Below are positions 11,248 through 22,021 of a DNA stretch of 64,000 nucleotides, in pieces. Each line of letters starts with the position of its first letter. Position 1 is the stretch's first letter. The DNA lies in NCBI GenBank assembly GCA_022432975.1, contig CM039508.1, forward strand, positions 18,327,330-18,391,329. Reading direction: 5' to 3'. Source of the DNA: Begonia masoniana. Taxonomy: Eukaryota > Streptophyta > Magnoliopsida > Cucurbitales > Begoniaceae. The notes beneath the pieces are model-generated. The model was not told the DNA's origin. It did no database searches and saw only the letters and a program-made list of their open reading frames with translations. The position numbers and the translations under genes are program-made.

Positions 11248-13116
11248 AAGAGGGCTAGATTGTTGAATGTTGCACATATTTTATTGAATTAAAATAAATT
11301 TATTAAAATGAAAATAAATAAAATAATAAGCAAATAAAAATTTAAATAGTTAGAGACAATAAATAATAATAAAATGAAAAAACAAAATAACTTAAAGTAA
11401 TATGAATATGTTTTATTATAATATTTTTCAAATTACTTACTCGATAAATATTAAATAAAAAAGTTAGATAAAAATAAAAAATCATCATTATATATGAAGA
11501 TCCTTTATTATAATATTTTCAAAATTACTTAATAAATAAATATTTTAATAAAAAAATATATTAGTATGTTATCTTTTGAAGTTAACATCATAAACAACTA
11601 AATGAGAAAATAAGATAAACATATAACTTAGGTCATTTTGACAGACGGAAGAAAATTCACGTAATATTATAATAAATACGACAAAAATGTGGAAAAAAAT
11701 AAATTAAACAACATTTGTCTTTGCAGCATTAGATGAATAACAAGTATTAAAAAAATACGAAGAGTCTTAAATAAGCCAAATATGTTATAAATATGGGCTA
11801 AACATGATATTAAATAGAAACTGTAATGACATGTATAATGAAATAAATGAAGAGTTTTGAATAAAATAAACATGCCCACAAAAATTAATAAAACACAAAA
11901 TCATGATGACTTAAAATAAAATAATATGTTATACGAAAATAATTTGTTATAAATATTACTTAATTGATAAATATGTAATAAAAAATAAAATTTGATAAAT
12001 ACAAAAAAATAATAATTTATTATTGTAATATATTTTAAATTACTTAATAGATAAATATCTAAAAAAAAAAAGAAATTTGGTAAGAACAAAAAATTATAAT
12101 TAAGATATTTTATTACAGTGATGTTCATTTACTTAATAAATAAATAAATAATAAAAAATTAACAAAAATAAAAAATCATTATGAAAAAATATATTATTAT
12201 ATTACTATTTAATATATAATAAAAAAATAAGTTAAATATATGACAAGTACCGTTACAATAATAATTGACAACATACTGAAAAAAGAAATTAAAAAACATG
12301 TGTCAGAGTCATATGGCAAAGATCATATGACGTGTCATCAATGATATAAAGAGTATTAAGTATACTAAACATGTTGTAAAATAAACTAAACATGATGCAA
12401 AATATGAATTGTAATGTATGCTCTATTGAAGAGATGAAGACTCTAAAATAGACTAATAATGATGCAGATTACATTAAAAGTTGAAAGCATATGACTGTTG
12501 TATTACTTGTTGATAAGATTACGTATCTATTTTTTAAAAATTTAATCTACCTACTAAACGTTAAATTTTAAATTTTCAAAAATGAAAAAGAAATAAAATA
12601 AAATACAATGTAGTAAAAGAGAATAAATAGTTTTAGTACGTATAGAGATAGATATATTTAAATTTAATAAAAAAAATTAATAAAGACGGAATTATTAAGA
12701 AATGATAAATTATAAAATGAAAAAAAAATTGAAAAAAAAATATTTGAAGGTCAAAATAGTAAATTACAAAATGAAAATAAAATAAATTTAAATGTTAAAA
12801 GAAATTCAAAGATTTATTTATTTATTAATAACTAGACTAGACTAGAGATAAAAATTCTTCGGAATTAAATAAAAAGATTAAAATAAAGATAAAATTGGGA
12901 CATGGAGTGATGATTTAAAAAAGAAAAAAGGATTGGAAATCTTCGTTGGAGTTCGTTTTATTCTTTCATGCGCTTGGATTTGATGCTTCCACGTTTGCTC
13001 TCTTTTACTGTTTTCATTTTTTACTAAATTCCGAAAAGACCCCCTGCAAAAAGGCCCTTCTTTTTCGAATTTTATCAATAAAGAAGAAAAAGAAAAAGAA
13101 AAAGAAAAAGCCAGCT
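11248..13116. other. AT-rich stretch without recognisable genes
   Basis: Bases 11248 to about 12900 are strongly A/T rich with many runs of A and TAAATAA motifs, and short frames on the minus strand are random AT-rich translations. No LTR end, protein domain or RNA gene was found. It could be old host intergenic DNA or a matrix-attachment-like region; the sequence alone does not decide. A short (AAAAAG)n tract lies at 13079-13110. Confidence 0.5.
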
Positions 13117-13311
13117 GTGGGGCCCACATATGCTTTACCGTTACGTAGCTTTCGAGGCCCACCCGACAGAGAAAGAAGAATCCTACTTTTGTTTCACTCC
13201 CAACTTGGTGGTCTCAAGCCCAAATCAGGTTAAGTTGCTAATCACTAAATGGGCCTAATTTCTGCTTTTGGCCCATACAAAATAGACCAAATTAGAGACA
13301 AGTGATGGGCT
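13117..13311. promoter_or_regulatory. Cluster of six TGGGCY motifs (Site II type promoter)
   Basis: Within 195 bases the hexamer TGGGCC or TGGGCT occurs six times on the two strands: at 13117-13127 (as GTGGGGCCCAC), 13156, 13217, 13250, 13270 and 13306. Such clusters are characteristic of plant promoters of growth-related housekeeping genes (TCP-bound Site II elements). An AT-rich TATA-like patch (TATATTTATAAATATG) follows near 13513, and a CT tract at 13751-13771 resembles a plant Y-patch. The arrangement points to a host promoter facing right. Confidence 0.6.
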
Positions 13312-13774
13312 TGGGAAAGGATTAGGCAGGGACAGGCTGAACATGGGTGTTCGTAGAAGTTAAAAGAATCGGCCTGAACTGAACCGACCCACCTTAATGA
13401 AAAGGCTTTGTTCGTGTTTGTCTACTTTTTTGGTTTGGTCAAAAATAGCTTGGATTCTATTTTTGTTGTTGCTCGATGAATAATAGATTGATGAAAATTA
13501 ATATATTAGTATTATATTTATAAATATGTAGGATGTGGTCGATCATCATATATGGCCAAAAACCTTATCCATCATCGTTAAAAACGACCCATATATCTAT
13601 TTGGTCCCTACAGCTTATTATATTAAGTCTGATGAATTATCCATCCCAAATATATGATCCATAATCATATTTATGGATTTTAGACCTGAATTGGACCCGA
13701 ACATTGGCTCATTTGCACCTAAATGTAGGTACACTTGTCAAATTTTTAGATTCTCTCTCTCTCTCTCTCTTCAA

Positions 13775-13987
13775 ATGACCCATTCATTTTTTTTCCCATT
13801 TTTTTATCTTCTGTTGTCTGTTTTACGATGGTCCGACCATAATCGAATTTCCGGCGACAAATCTCAGCCGCGGAGGTTCCGGTCAGCCCTTCCGTTGAGT
13901 TTCATTGTAATATCGCTTGCTGTTTGCCAAGGGAGCCTAGCAAGAGATGAAATGCCTACTCAGTTCCTACAGAAACCATTAACCTAG
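13775..13987 (+). CDS. Short open frame downstream of the promoter-like cluster, possible first exon
   Basis: A 70-codon frame opens at the ATG at 13775, just after a CT-rich tract, and closes at 13987; an upstream in-frame ATG at 13673 would make it 104 codons. The product would be hydrophobic at its N-terminus (FFFPFFYLLLSVL) with a second apolar stretch (SALPLSFIVISLAV) after a basic segment. I do not recognise it. If it is a first exon, the splice donor is not evident, and the outer chromovirus at 14111 would separate it from any downstream exons. It could equally be untranslated leader sequence. Confidence 0.25.
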   Translation: MTHSFFFPFFYLLLSVLRWSDHNRISGDKSQPRRFRSALPLSFIVISLAVCQGSLARDEMPTQFLQKPLT

Positions 13988-14110
13988 CTCCTCCATATAT
14001 TTTTTTTTCAATTTTTGTTTGCTCCTGAATAAACACAGCTTGTTTTCATGTTCTGTGTTTTCTCACTTTGAAGGCAATTAATGATTCCAACTAGTTATCG
14101 CGGTAATCTA

Positions 14111-16584
14111 TGTCACAACCCGAGAGGGGGACGATCAACCTCAGGGAGCTCCACCGTCTAACCTAAGGTAACAATGCGGAAGATTTAACGCAAATCCAGG
14201 ACCTCCTCGAAGTAACAAATATGAGAGTACAAACAATAATAGAAATACAATATAAATGAAAATAATTACATGCCAAAGTAAGGTACAATCTCGAATGTCT
14301 TACATAATACAAAGCTGCAGGAAATAAAAGGTGAGACTCTAGGAAAAATCCAAATGCGACAGAGCTCACTTCCTAACTTTCCTTCCTTTACCTGTAGAGG
14401 GGGAGTCATTGGGGTGAGTGACAAACTCAGTATGAGATGTTATACCTACCACTCAAAGGATGCATGCCTTATCAAATCAAATGCACGTTTTTAAAAATCA
14501 AAACCAGTTTCCATGTTATTCATTTATCTTCTTATTATCTATTTAAAACGATTGAGGGGACTAACGATAAAATAAGTATATATAGGGAATATAGGCCCAC
14601 ATCAACAATACTATCATAAAAATATATATCCAGGTGTACAGTGAAAAAAGAGTTCACTCATGGATCCTTCGAACCACACCAACACAGAAAGGCTGCGATA
14701 ACACCAGGCAGGGCCTCATAGGGAGAAGAGAAAATGGTCAACCACCAGGAGAGACGAACCACTCAGTCCTGGACCACCGAGACACACGCGCTAGGGCACA
14801 CCAGGAGGGACGAACCACTCAACCCTAGGCCCAAGGGGACCACGCAGTGGATTTATCAACCACTAGGAGGGACGAACCACTCAGCCCTGGGCCACCGGGA
14901 CACGCGCTAGGGCACACCAGGAGGGACGAACCACACAACCCCGGGCCCAAGGGGACAACACAGTAGACTTCTCATACTGGGGTAGCAACGAACAGACACT
15001 GGCCAGGTCGGATAACTGGGCGAGCATGTCTCCGAACCCATTCCGCCTATTATCAGGGGGAGTACCCTACATTCTGCCTATTATAAGGGGACGTACCCTT
15101 TCCAAACAAATGTGGGGAGTACCACAACTACTGGGCCCCGCTAAGAGTGCCAGACGGTTATCTCCAGTATTAAGCTCCAAAGGCACAGCAGAAAACCAAT
15201 GCATGAACAATATCAAATGCATGTATAAAACCATCTGCATGCCAAACATGATAAATCTCATGACAAATCCCAAATCCAGCCAGTCGGCAAAGGCAAGTAA
15301 AACATGGCATCTCAAATCCAATAGGTAGTATGAATTGGTCAAAAAGTATACGTGCCACTATATGCGAAATAATCATGCCAGTAAAAATGTCGACGTCAAT
15401 ACTAGTGGTATCCCACCAAAAATAATATACGTGCATGCAATGATAGGTATAACGTACTAAGCACAATAATTCATACCCCTGCGGCGAGTCCTCCTGTCCT
15501 CGGTAAACCGTGGCTCCTCAGGAATAGTCTCAAACTCAACAAAATCCTCTGAATCTGAGAAACAACACAAGGAAGGAATCCCGTTAAGGTCCAATTGGGT
15601 TCAGAAACGATATAAAATGCGAACCAGGGCAAAAACGGGCCAAAACGGTTCGGGTTGACTTTTGGTCAAAAGTCAACGTAGGTCAAAGTCAACGTAGGTC
15701 AAAGTCAACAGTTGACTTTGACTGACTGGATCGCACCGGTTTGGTTCGGTTCGGGTCAGGTAGGACCGGTTCGGGTCCAGACCGGTTCGGGTTGAGTTAA
15801 ACCCAAATTGGCCGGGTCGGGTTCGGATCGGGCTGGGTTGACCTAGCCTGTTAGGCTCGGGAAGGACCCAAAATGCCCCAACTGGGCCCGAGTCGAACCT
15901 GGCCCAAAAGGCTAATGGGTCTGGGCCTGGCTTGGCTTGGCCCGAACCCGGGTTGGGCTTGGCCAATCACAGCAGGCCCAACTCGGCCTGGGGCCTGAGT
16001 CAACTCTGCCCATTGCCCGAGTTGACTCAGCCCACAGCCGAGTTGACCCGGCCGGCAAAAGTCGAACGCCGACGACACGACGACGACACGCCGGCGACCT
16101 ACCCGCGTCGGAAAAATCACGATTTCTAACCTGTTTTTCGCCAAAACTCGTTTCCAACGCGTTTCTCGACCATTTTCCAGTCGATTCCTACCAAAAACAC
16201 CCAAAAATCGACTCAAAATCACATATCTCACAAAACCTAAAAACCCGAAACTTCTCGGGAGAAAATCGGGAGATAGAGAGCTTACCTTTGAAAACTCTCT
16301 TCGCCAACGTTGATCTACGCTTCGAGACGAACGTTTTGACGCCAAGATCTCGACGAACGGAGACGGATCGGAAGTCGGCGATTTATTTTATTTATTTTAA
16401 TTTATTATTTCTTTTAAAATTTATTTAATTCTTTTATTTAATTTACAATAAATACCTTTAACGTTCGATTTTACGATTTCTATTCCTACCGTAAATTAAC
16501 GAAATTGCTCCTAATATTTACACTAAAAATTCGCGAAAAATTTATTCAAATTTTTACAACCACTAAAATTTGGCGGACATTACA
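14111..16584 (-). mobile_element. 3' LTR of element C
   Basis: The LTR extends from TGTCACAACCCGAG to GCGGACATTACA and aligns along its whole length with the 5' LTR at 39265-41767. It differs from that copy by an extra 118 bp tandem duplicate (14743-14975) and by lacking the CTCTCTCTCTCT segment present at 41490-41510 of the other LTR. Open frames around 15670-16430 on both strands arise from the GC-rich GGCCCGAACC-like stretch and are not genes. Confidence 0.85.
14743..14975. repeat. 118 bp tandem duplication in the C 3' LTR
   Basis: Two copies start with GACGAACCACTCAG (14753 and 14871). The 5' LTR holds only one copy of this segment near 39928, so the duplication happened after insertion. 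Confidence 0.8.
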
Positions 16585-16597
16585 TCTTTTCCTCCTT
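16585..16597 (-). other. Polypurine tract of element C
   Basis: The minus strand reads AAGGAGGAAAAGA directly before the LTR start TGTAATGTCC. Confidence 0.8.
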
Positions 16598-16619
16598 TTT
16601 ATGAATTTTTTCCTCGAAA

Positions 16620-17475
16620 TTTGCCTCAACTACACATCATAGAAAAGCCAAGGGTACCTATCCGCCATATCGGACTCTAGCTCCCATGTAGCTTCTTTGT
16701 CTGTGTGGTTCCTCCATCGCACCAGAACATATGGAGCCTCTCGACGACGAAAGCGTCGAAGCTCACGTCTCAAAATCTATTATGGCACCTCTTCGTACGT
16801 CGCGTCAGCCTGGACGGGTACCTCATCCCACGAAACATTATGAGACGGATCATGAATTACTTCCTCAGTTGAGATATATGGAAAACATTGTGCACATGTC
16901 CTAACTGAGGAGGTAACTCTAGCCGGTAAGCCACCACTCCAATCCTCTCAACAATCTGGAATGGCCCAATGTACTGAGGGGCTAACTTTCCCTTCACCCC
17001 AAACCTGCTGACACCATGAGTAGGATGAACCTTCACAAAGACAAAGTCCCAAGCATCAAACTCCACCTCACGTCTCTTCAGGTCTGCATAACTTTTTTGC
17101 CAACTCTGCACGACCTTAAGCCTTTCACGAATCTGGTGGATCTTCTCTGTGGTCTCTCGAATGATATCAGGCGTAAGCATAAGTCGTTCCTCTTTTTCGG
17201 CCCAACGCAAAGGAGAACGACATGGCCGACCATACAATGCCTCAAACGGAGAAACCCCGATGCTGGTATGGAAGCTGTTATTATACACGAACTCAACCAG
17301 TGACAAGTGATATATCCAACTGCTACCAAAATTCAGAATACAGGACCTCAACATATCCTCTAATATCTGTATGATCCTCTCGGACTGCCCATCTGTCTGA
17401 GGGTGATGTGCTGCGCTAAAATGGGTCTTTGTACCGAGCTCCTTTTGCAATCCTATCCACAACTCCGAGGTGAAG
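16620..17475 (-). pseudogene. Element C integrase C-terminal half and chromodomain
   Basis: The frame from 17475 gives the last part of the integrase core with FSAAHHPQTDGQSERI (the Glu of the DDE triad is in QSER), then the FVYNNSFHTSIGVSPFEALYG block and the GPFQIVERIGVVAYRLELP end of the integrase C-terminal domain, followed by HVHNVFHISQLRK. After a stop near 16857 the chromodomain-like tail is still readable, ending with EATWELESDMADRYPWLF. Plant chromoviruses use this tail to bind chromatin at integration. Solo LTR D splits the gene just after the second catalytic Asp; the front part continues at 19955. Stops in the linker show it is dead. Confidence 0.85.
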
Positions 17476-19954
17476 TGTAACGACCCCGTTAAGGGCCGAG
17501 ACCCATTTCATAACTCTCATAGAATACTTACTCTAAATTACTCTCTGTACCCCATTTGTTTGTTTTTTTTTTTTGAACTTTAACCGTCTGCATATCTGAC
17601 ACAATTCTACCCTTCAAGGACCCGACTCCCATAAGATCATTGGCATAAGTCATCAAAGAGTAGAGCGACTAGACTCGGGCATTTAATCCATAACATAATC
17701 GGGCAGAAGGAAGAAGCCCTCAGTACACTCGACCTCATCATACTTGAGCTGCTTGAAATCGCAGGCATCTACCGGTTGCTAGACGACAAAACATAAAACT
17801 CATTTATGCCGATCGCTAAACGACAAGCACAGAGCTCGCTTCTGCTGGTAGTGTATTTCTATATCATCCGGTTATCATGTGCATCTCACGTGACTTACTT
17901 AACATCGCCAGCAAGAGACATCGTCCGGTGATCAACAATCATTCATCATCCACCGATGACGTTAGCCAGATGATGTCTTCATCCATTAGAGGCATCATCC
18001 GGTGGACATGTGCAATGCACGTGACTCACTTACCTCATCCGACAGGAGACATCATCCGGTGAACAAACGACAAAATACTTTACTTACATCATCCGGTGAG
18101 TAAACACTCAACATCATCCGATGACGTCAGCCGGAAGACTTAATCGTTCAACTTCTATCATTTGACATCCGCCGATGACGTCAGCCGGATGATACACTCA
18201 TCCGACTCCTATCACTCAGCAGTAAAACATGATAATCATCAAGCAACTGTAACCAACAGAAAAATACCCCGACTCTCATAGATTTCAACTTGATAGGCAT
18301 AAACCTTAAACGAATAAAAATCATAGACTTATTCAGGATACGTGAAGCGGAAGACTTAATTAAGCAGATCATTCTATAAACTTAAATCATTCCTCGAACT
18401 CAGAGATCAAATAGACAAATCCCAACATCCCAATGTTATAAAAAGAAATCTCATCCTACACAGACTTCAGTCTTTCATAAACCTTACTGACTTAATGTGA
18501 GCATAACCGCGGGTCAATATCGCCTACCAGCCACAAATCTCCACCCTGAGCACCTTCCAGCAACCGAGCTTAAACATCCTCGTTAACTTTGAGATCCTCA
18601 CCTGAAAACTCGTCACCTACATCATAAGGTTTAAACTATAAGCCTAATGCTTAGTAAGGAATGCAAACTAACATGTATTCATGAATGTACAGTTGAGAGA
18701 AAACATGTTCATGATTATTTATCATTCTTGTTTCTGTTCATGGGTTTTCATCATATGGATTAAGGGAGGATTTGTGCCGTAAAAAGGGGGTTGACAGTGA
18801 TTTTGATCATATTCCCTTTCAGGCCGTTTTCATGGTCCCTCTTTGGACTGTGGCATACGTCAACCCGCCCCCAACCCTTACTCAATCATGTTGTATGAGA
18901 TCGTATTCATATTCATTCTCATATCTTGTTCATGGAGAAAACATGCTCATAAATCATTTTCATATGCATGAGGAGTAAATCATGATGCATGACATGAATG
19001 TTCTTAAATCATTAGACTATGAAAATTATCATACTAGACAGTTGACTTCATAGACTCTAACAGAATATCACATAACATAGTTCTCAAACATCCGTAAATC
19101 ATCCAAGTACAAACCATCTTACTAACTTAAAACAAACATCAAACATATAACTAATTTAGTACTCTTAAGATGTAGGGCCCTAGTGGCCGGAAATCTTAAT
19201 ACATTCACTTACCTGGATTCCTTAGCAGAGTAGTACCTTCACTTGAGCTTCCTTCACCTATGACATTTCATATTTCGTAGTTAAAATCAAATCCTAAATA
19301 ATCTAAACTCAAAACTAGTAAAGTCCTAAATAAGGAAGATTCCTAAAGATCTAACTTATCTCATTCAGACATTTTATTGAACACTTTGTACGCATAGAAA
19401 TCCCAGTTAATCAGTAAGGGAAACCGGATTCTCTAACTACCCGAGCTCAGCCAACATTTATAATTCCTACTTATTATCATCAAAATCATAAATACTACGT
19501 TAATAGCTAATAATACTCCGATTCTATTCATTATTAGGCAAACCCGAATCTCAACCTCTAACTTAAACCAACACCTAAATGGATACTCAACCACTGCATT
19601 GTCGAAGCTTTACCTAGTAAGCTGAGTATCGGCGAGAAGGATAAAGAGTCGGTCGTTGATGAAAGGGGCTCCTGGCTGAGAGAGAGAGAGCTCTAGAAGG
19701 ACGAGAATCGCAGAGGAGAATGTCGGCTACAGTGAGGTTTTAGTGAGGTTTGGGTTTTACTGTAGCATTTATACTATTTAAAAACCAATCTCAATTACTA
19801 ATTTGCCACTAGACCTAATTCTTACTCCAAAAGTGAAACCAACTAAACCTTGGCATCCAAAATCTAATAAAAATAGTCATTACATTAATGGTGATTTAAT
19901 TCGGGTCAGTGAAGTTTCGGGATAAATACGTGACCGAAAGTGCTGGGTGTTACA
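17476..19954 (-). mobile_element. Solo LTR D, 5-base target duplication TGAAG
   Basis: The LTR runs from TGTAACGACCCCG to CTGGGTGTTACA (2479 bp). TGAAG lies directly outside both ends (17471-17475 and 19955-19959). No primer site or polypurine tract flanks it, and the integrase frame of element C continues across the site. It is related to the LTR of element F: both hold the GTTGGGGGCGG-containing block (18868-18890 here in inverse) and degenerate repeats around TCATCCGGTGA. Confidence 0.9.
18122..18183. promoter_or_regulatory. Two TGACGTCA palindromes in solo LTR D
   Basis: Perfect TGACGTCA at 18122 and 18176, each inside GATGACGTCAGCCGGA, and a near copy TGACGTTA at 17957. They lie at the edge of the degenerate TCATCCGGTGA repeats (about 17920-18200). 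Confidence 0.5.
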
Positions 19955-22021
19955 TGAAGCGAGGATCACGATTAGACACTATGCTCAAAGGTACCCCATG
20001 AAGACGGACAATGTTCTGCACATATAATCGACTGAGCTTGTCAACAGAAAAAGTCATCCGAACAGGAATGAAATGTGCCGACTTCGTCAATCGATCCACA
20101 ACAACCCATATAGCATCCAATCTTTGGGAAGTCCTAGGGAGGTGAGTAACAAAATCCATGGTAACCTCCTCCTATTTCCATTCCAGAATAGGTAGCGGCT
20201 GAAGCAAACCTGCTGGTCGCTGATGCTCAGCTTTGACTCTCTGGCAGGTCATGCATCTGACAACAAATTATGCTACCTCCCTCTTCATGCCAGCCCACCA
20301 GTACTGACGCTTAAGATCTTGACACATTTTGGAATTGCCGGAGTGAATGGCAAAACGGGATCTGTGTGCCTCATCCAAAATAGCCTGCCTCAAGTTGGCG
20401 ATGTTGGGAACCGCCACTTTACCATGATAGAACAGGTCCCCATCAGCATTCACCGACCAACCATCAAGCTGTTCCCCATTTGAAGCTGTCCCACCCTGAA
20501 TACAAGCTCCTCATCCTGCCGCGGTAGCTGCTTCACCCTTGCAAGCATCGAAGGTGTAGCCACTACATGGTAGATGTAAGCCTGGCTTCCAGTATCATGA
20601 TACTACAACTGAAAATCCCCAATCACCAAAGACTTCCTGCACTCATCCAGAATCATGCAGGATATGGAAGCACGAGGATACCGGCTCAATGAATCAGCCA
20701 CCGCATTAGCCTTGCCTGGGTGGTATTCCAGACTAAAATCATAATCCTCCAAATACTCCATCCATCTGCGTTGCCTCAAGTTGAGGTCCTTCTGAGTGAA
20801 TAAGTACTTTAAACTCTTGTGATCGGAGAAAACCTGAAGCTCACCCCATATAAATAACTCCGCCATATCTTCAAAGCAAAGACGATGGCAGCGAGCTCTA
20901 GGTCATGGGTAGGATAGTTCTGCTCATGGGGCTTCAACTGTCGAGAGGCATAAGCCACTACCTTACCCTGCTGCATCAATAACACCCCAGACCAACCCCG
21001 GAGGCGTCGGTATACACAGCATAGGGAAGGTTCCCATCAGGAACTGTCAGAATAGGAGCACTGGTCAACCTTCGCTTCAATTCTTCAAAGACATCCTGAC
21101 AGTCGACATCCCAAACAAACCGCACATCCTTGCGAGTGAGTTTGGTAAGTGGCTCGGCAATAGAAGAAAAATTCTGCACAAAGGGCCGATAATATCCAAC
21201 TAACCTGAGGAAGCTACTAATCTCCGAGACGTTCTTGGGTGGTGGCCAGCCCACTACCGCCTCAATCTTCGCAGGATCAACAGAAATACCATCCCGCAAA
21301 ACGATATGGCCCAAGAACTCACCTCAGAAGCCCAAAAATCACATCTGCGCTTCGCATACAACTGATGGTCCCTCAAGGTCTGTAGAACAATGCGGAGATG
21401 CTCACGATGTTCACGACGAGTCTTCGAATATATCAGGACGTCATCAATGAAGACTACCACGAACCGATCCAGATAGGGCCAGAAGATCCTGTTCATTAGA
21501 TCCATAAACACCGTTGGGGCGTTAGTAAGACCGAACGGTAAGACCAAAAACTCAAAATGTCCATATCTGGTCCGGAAAGCAGTCTTAGGTATATCTTCCT
21601 CTGAATCTTCACCTGATGATACTCTGTCCTCAAATCAATCTTCGAGAAATATCGTGCACCACCGAGCTGATCAAAGAGGTCGTCAATACGTGGAAGCGGG
21701 TACTTGTTCTTAACAGTAACCCTGTTCAGCCTCCGATAATCAACACATAACTTCAACGATCCATCCGCCTTTCTAGCAAATAAAACGGGAGAGCCCCAGG
21801 GCGACACACTCTCCCAGATAAATCCTCTGCTCTGTAGATCATCTAACTGCTTATGCAGTTCAACTAACTCAGCGGGTGACATCCTGTAGGCAGAAATAGA
21901 CACTGGAGTAGCCCCTGGAATGAGATCGATACAAAACTCAATCTCTTTATCTGGAGGTAAACCCGGTAGCTCATCAGGAAAGACATCATCATACTCCCTG
22001 ACGACTGAGACATCAATCTCT
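19955..22021 (-). pseudogene. Element C reverse transcriptase, RNase H and integrase N-terminal half
   Basis: Read right to left: the RT opens with [20 protein letters not shown] at 22021, continues with the [19 protein letters not shown] block near 21700 and the catalytic FIDDVLIYS near 21440. RNase H follows with [15 protein letters not shown] near 20980-21020 and [21 protein letters not shown] near 20760-20830. The integrase zinc-binding domain (HRSRFAIHSGNSKM) is near 20320-20400, then the core with [12 protein letters not shown] and SNRDPRF (the first two catalytic Asp). There are several frame breaks, for example near 21550 and 20975. A1 cuts the RT leader at 22021; solo LTR D cuts the integrase at 19955. 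Confidence 0.9.

Noticed and set aside
11667..12128. Minus-strand frames of 70 to 75 codons
   Set aside because: They are Phe/Ile/Tyr-rich translations of AT-rich DNA with no domain and no coding signal.
12878..13233. Open frames of about 94 codons across the AAAAAG tract
   Set aside because: They depend on a simple-sequence tract and overlap on opposite strands; the promoter motif cluster lies in the same place.
15673..16428. Overlapping frames of about 97 to 164 codons in the C 3' LTR
   Set aside because: They lie in GC-rich LTR sequence, run on both strands, are repeated near 40947-41431 in the other LTR, and show no domain.
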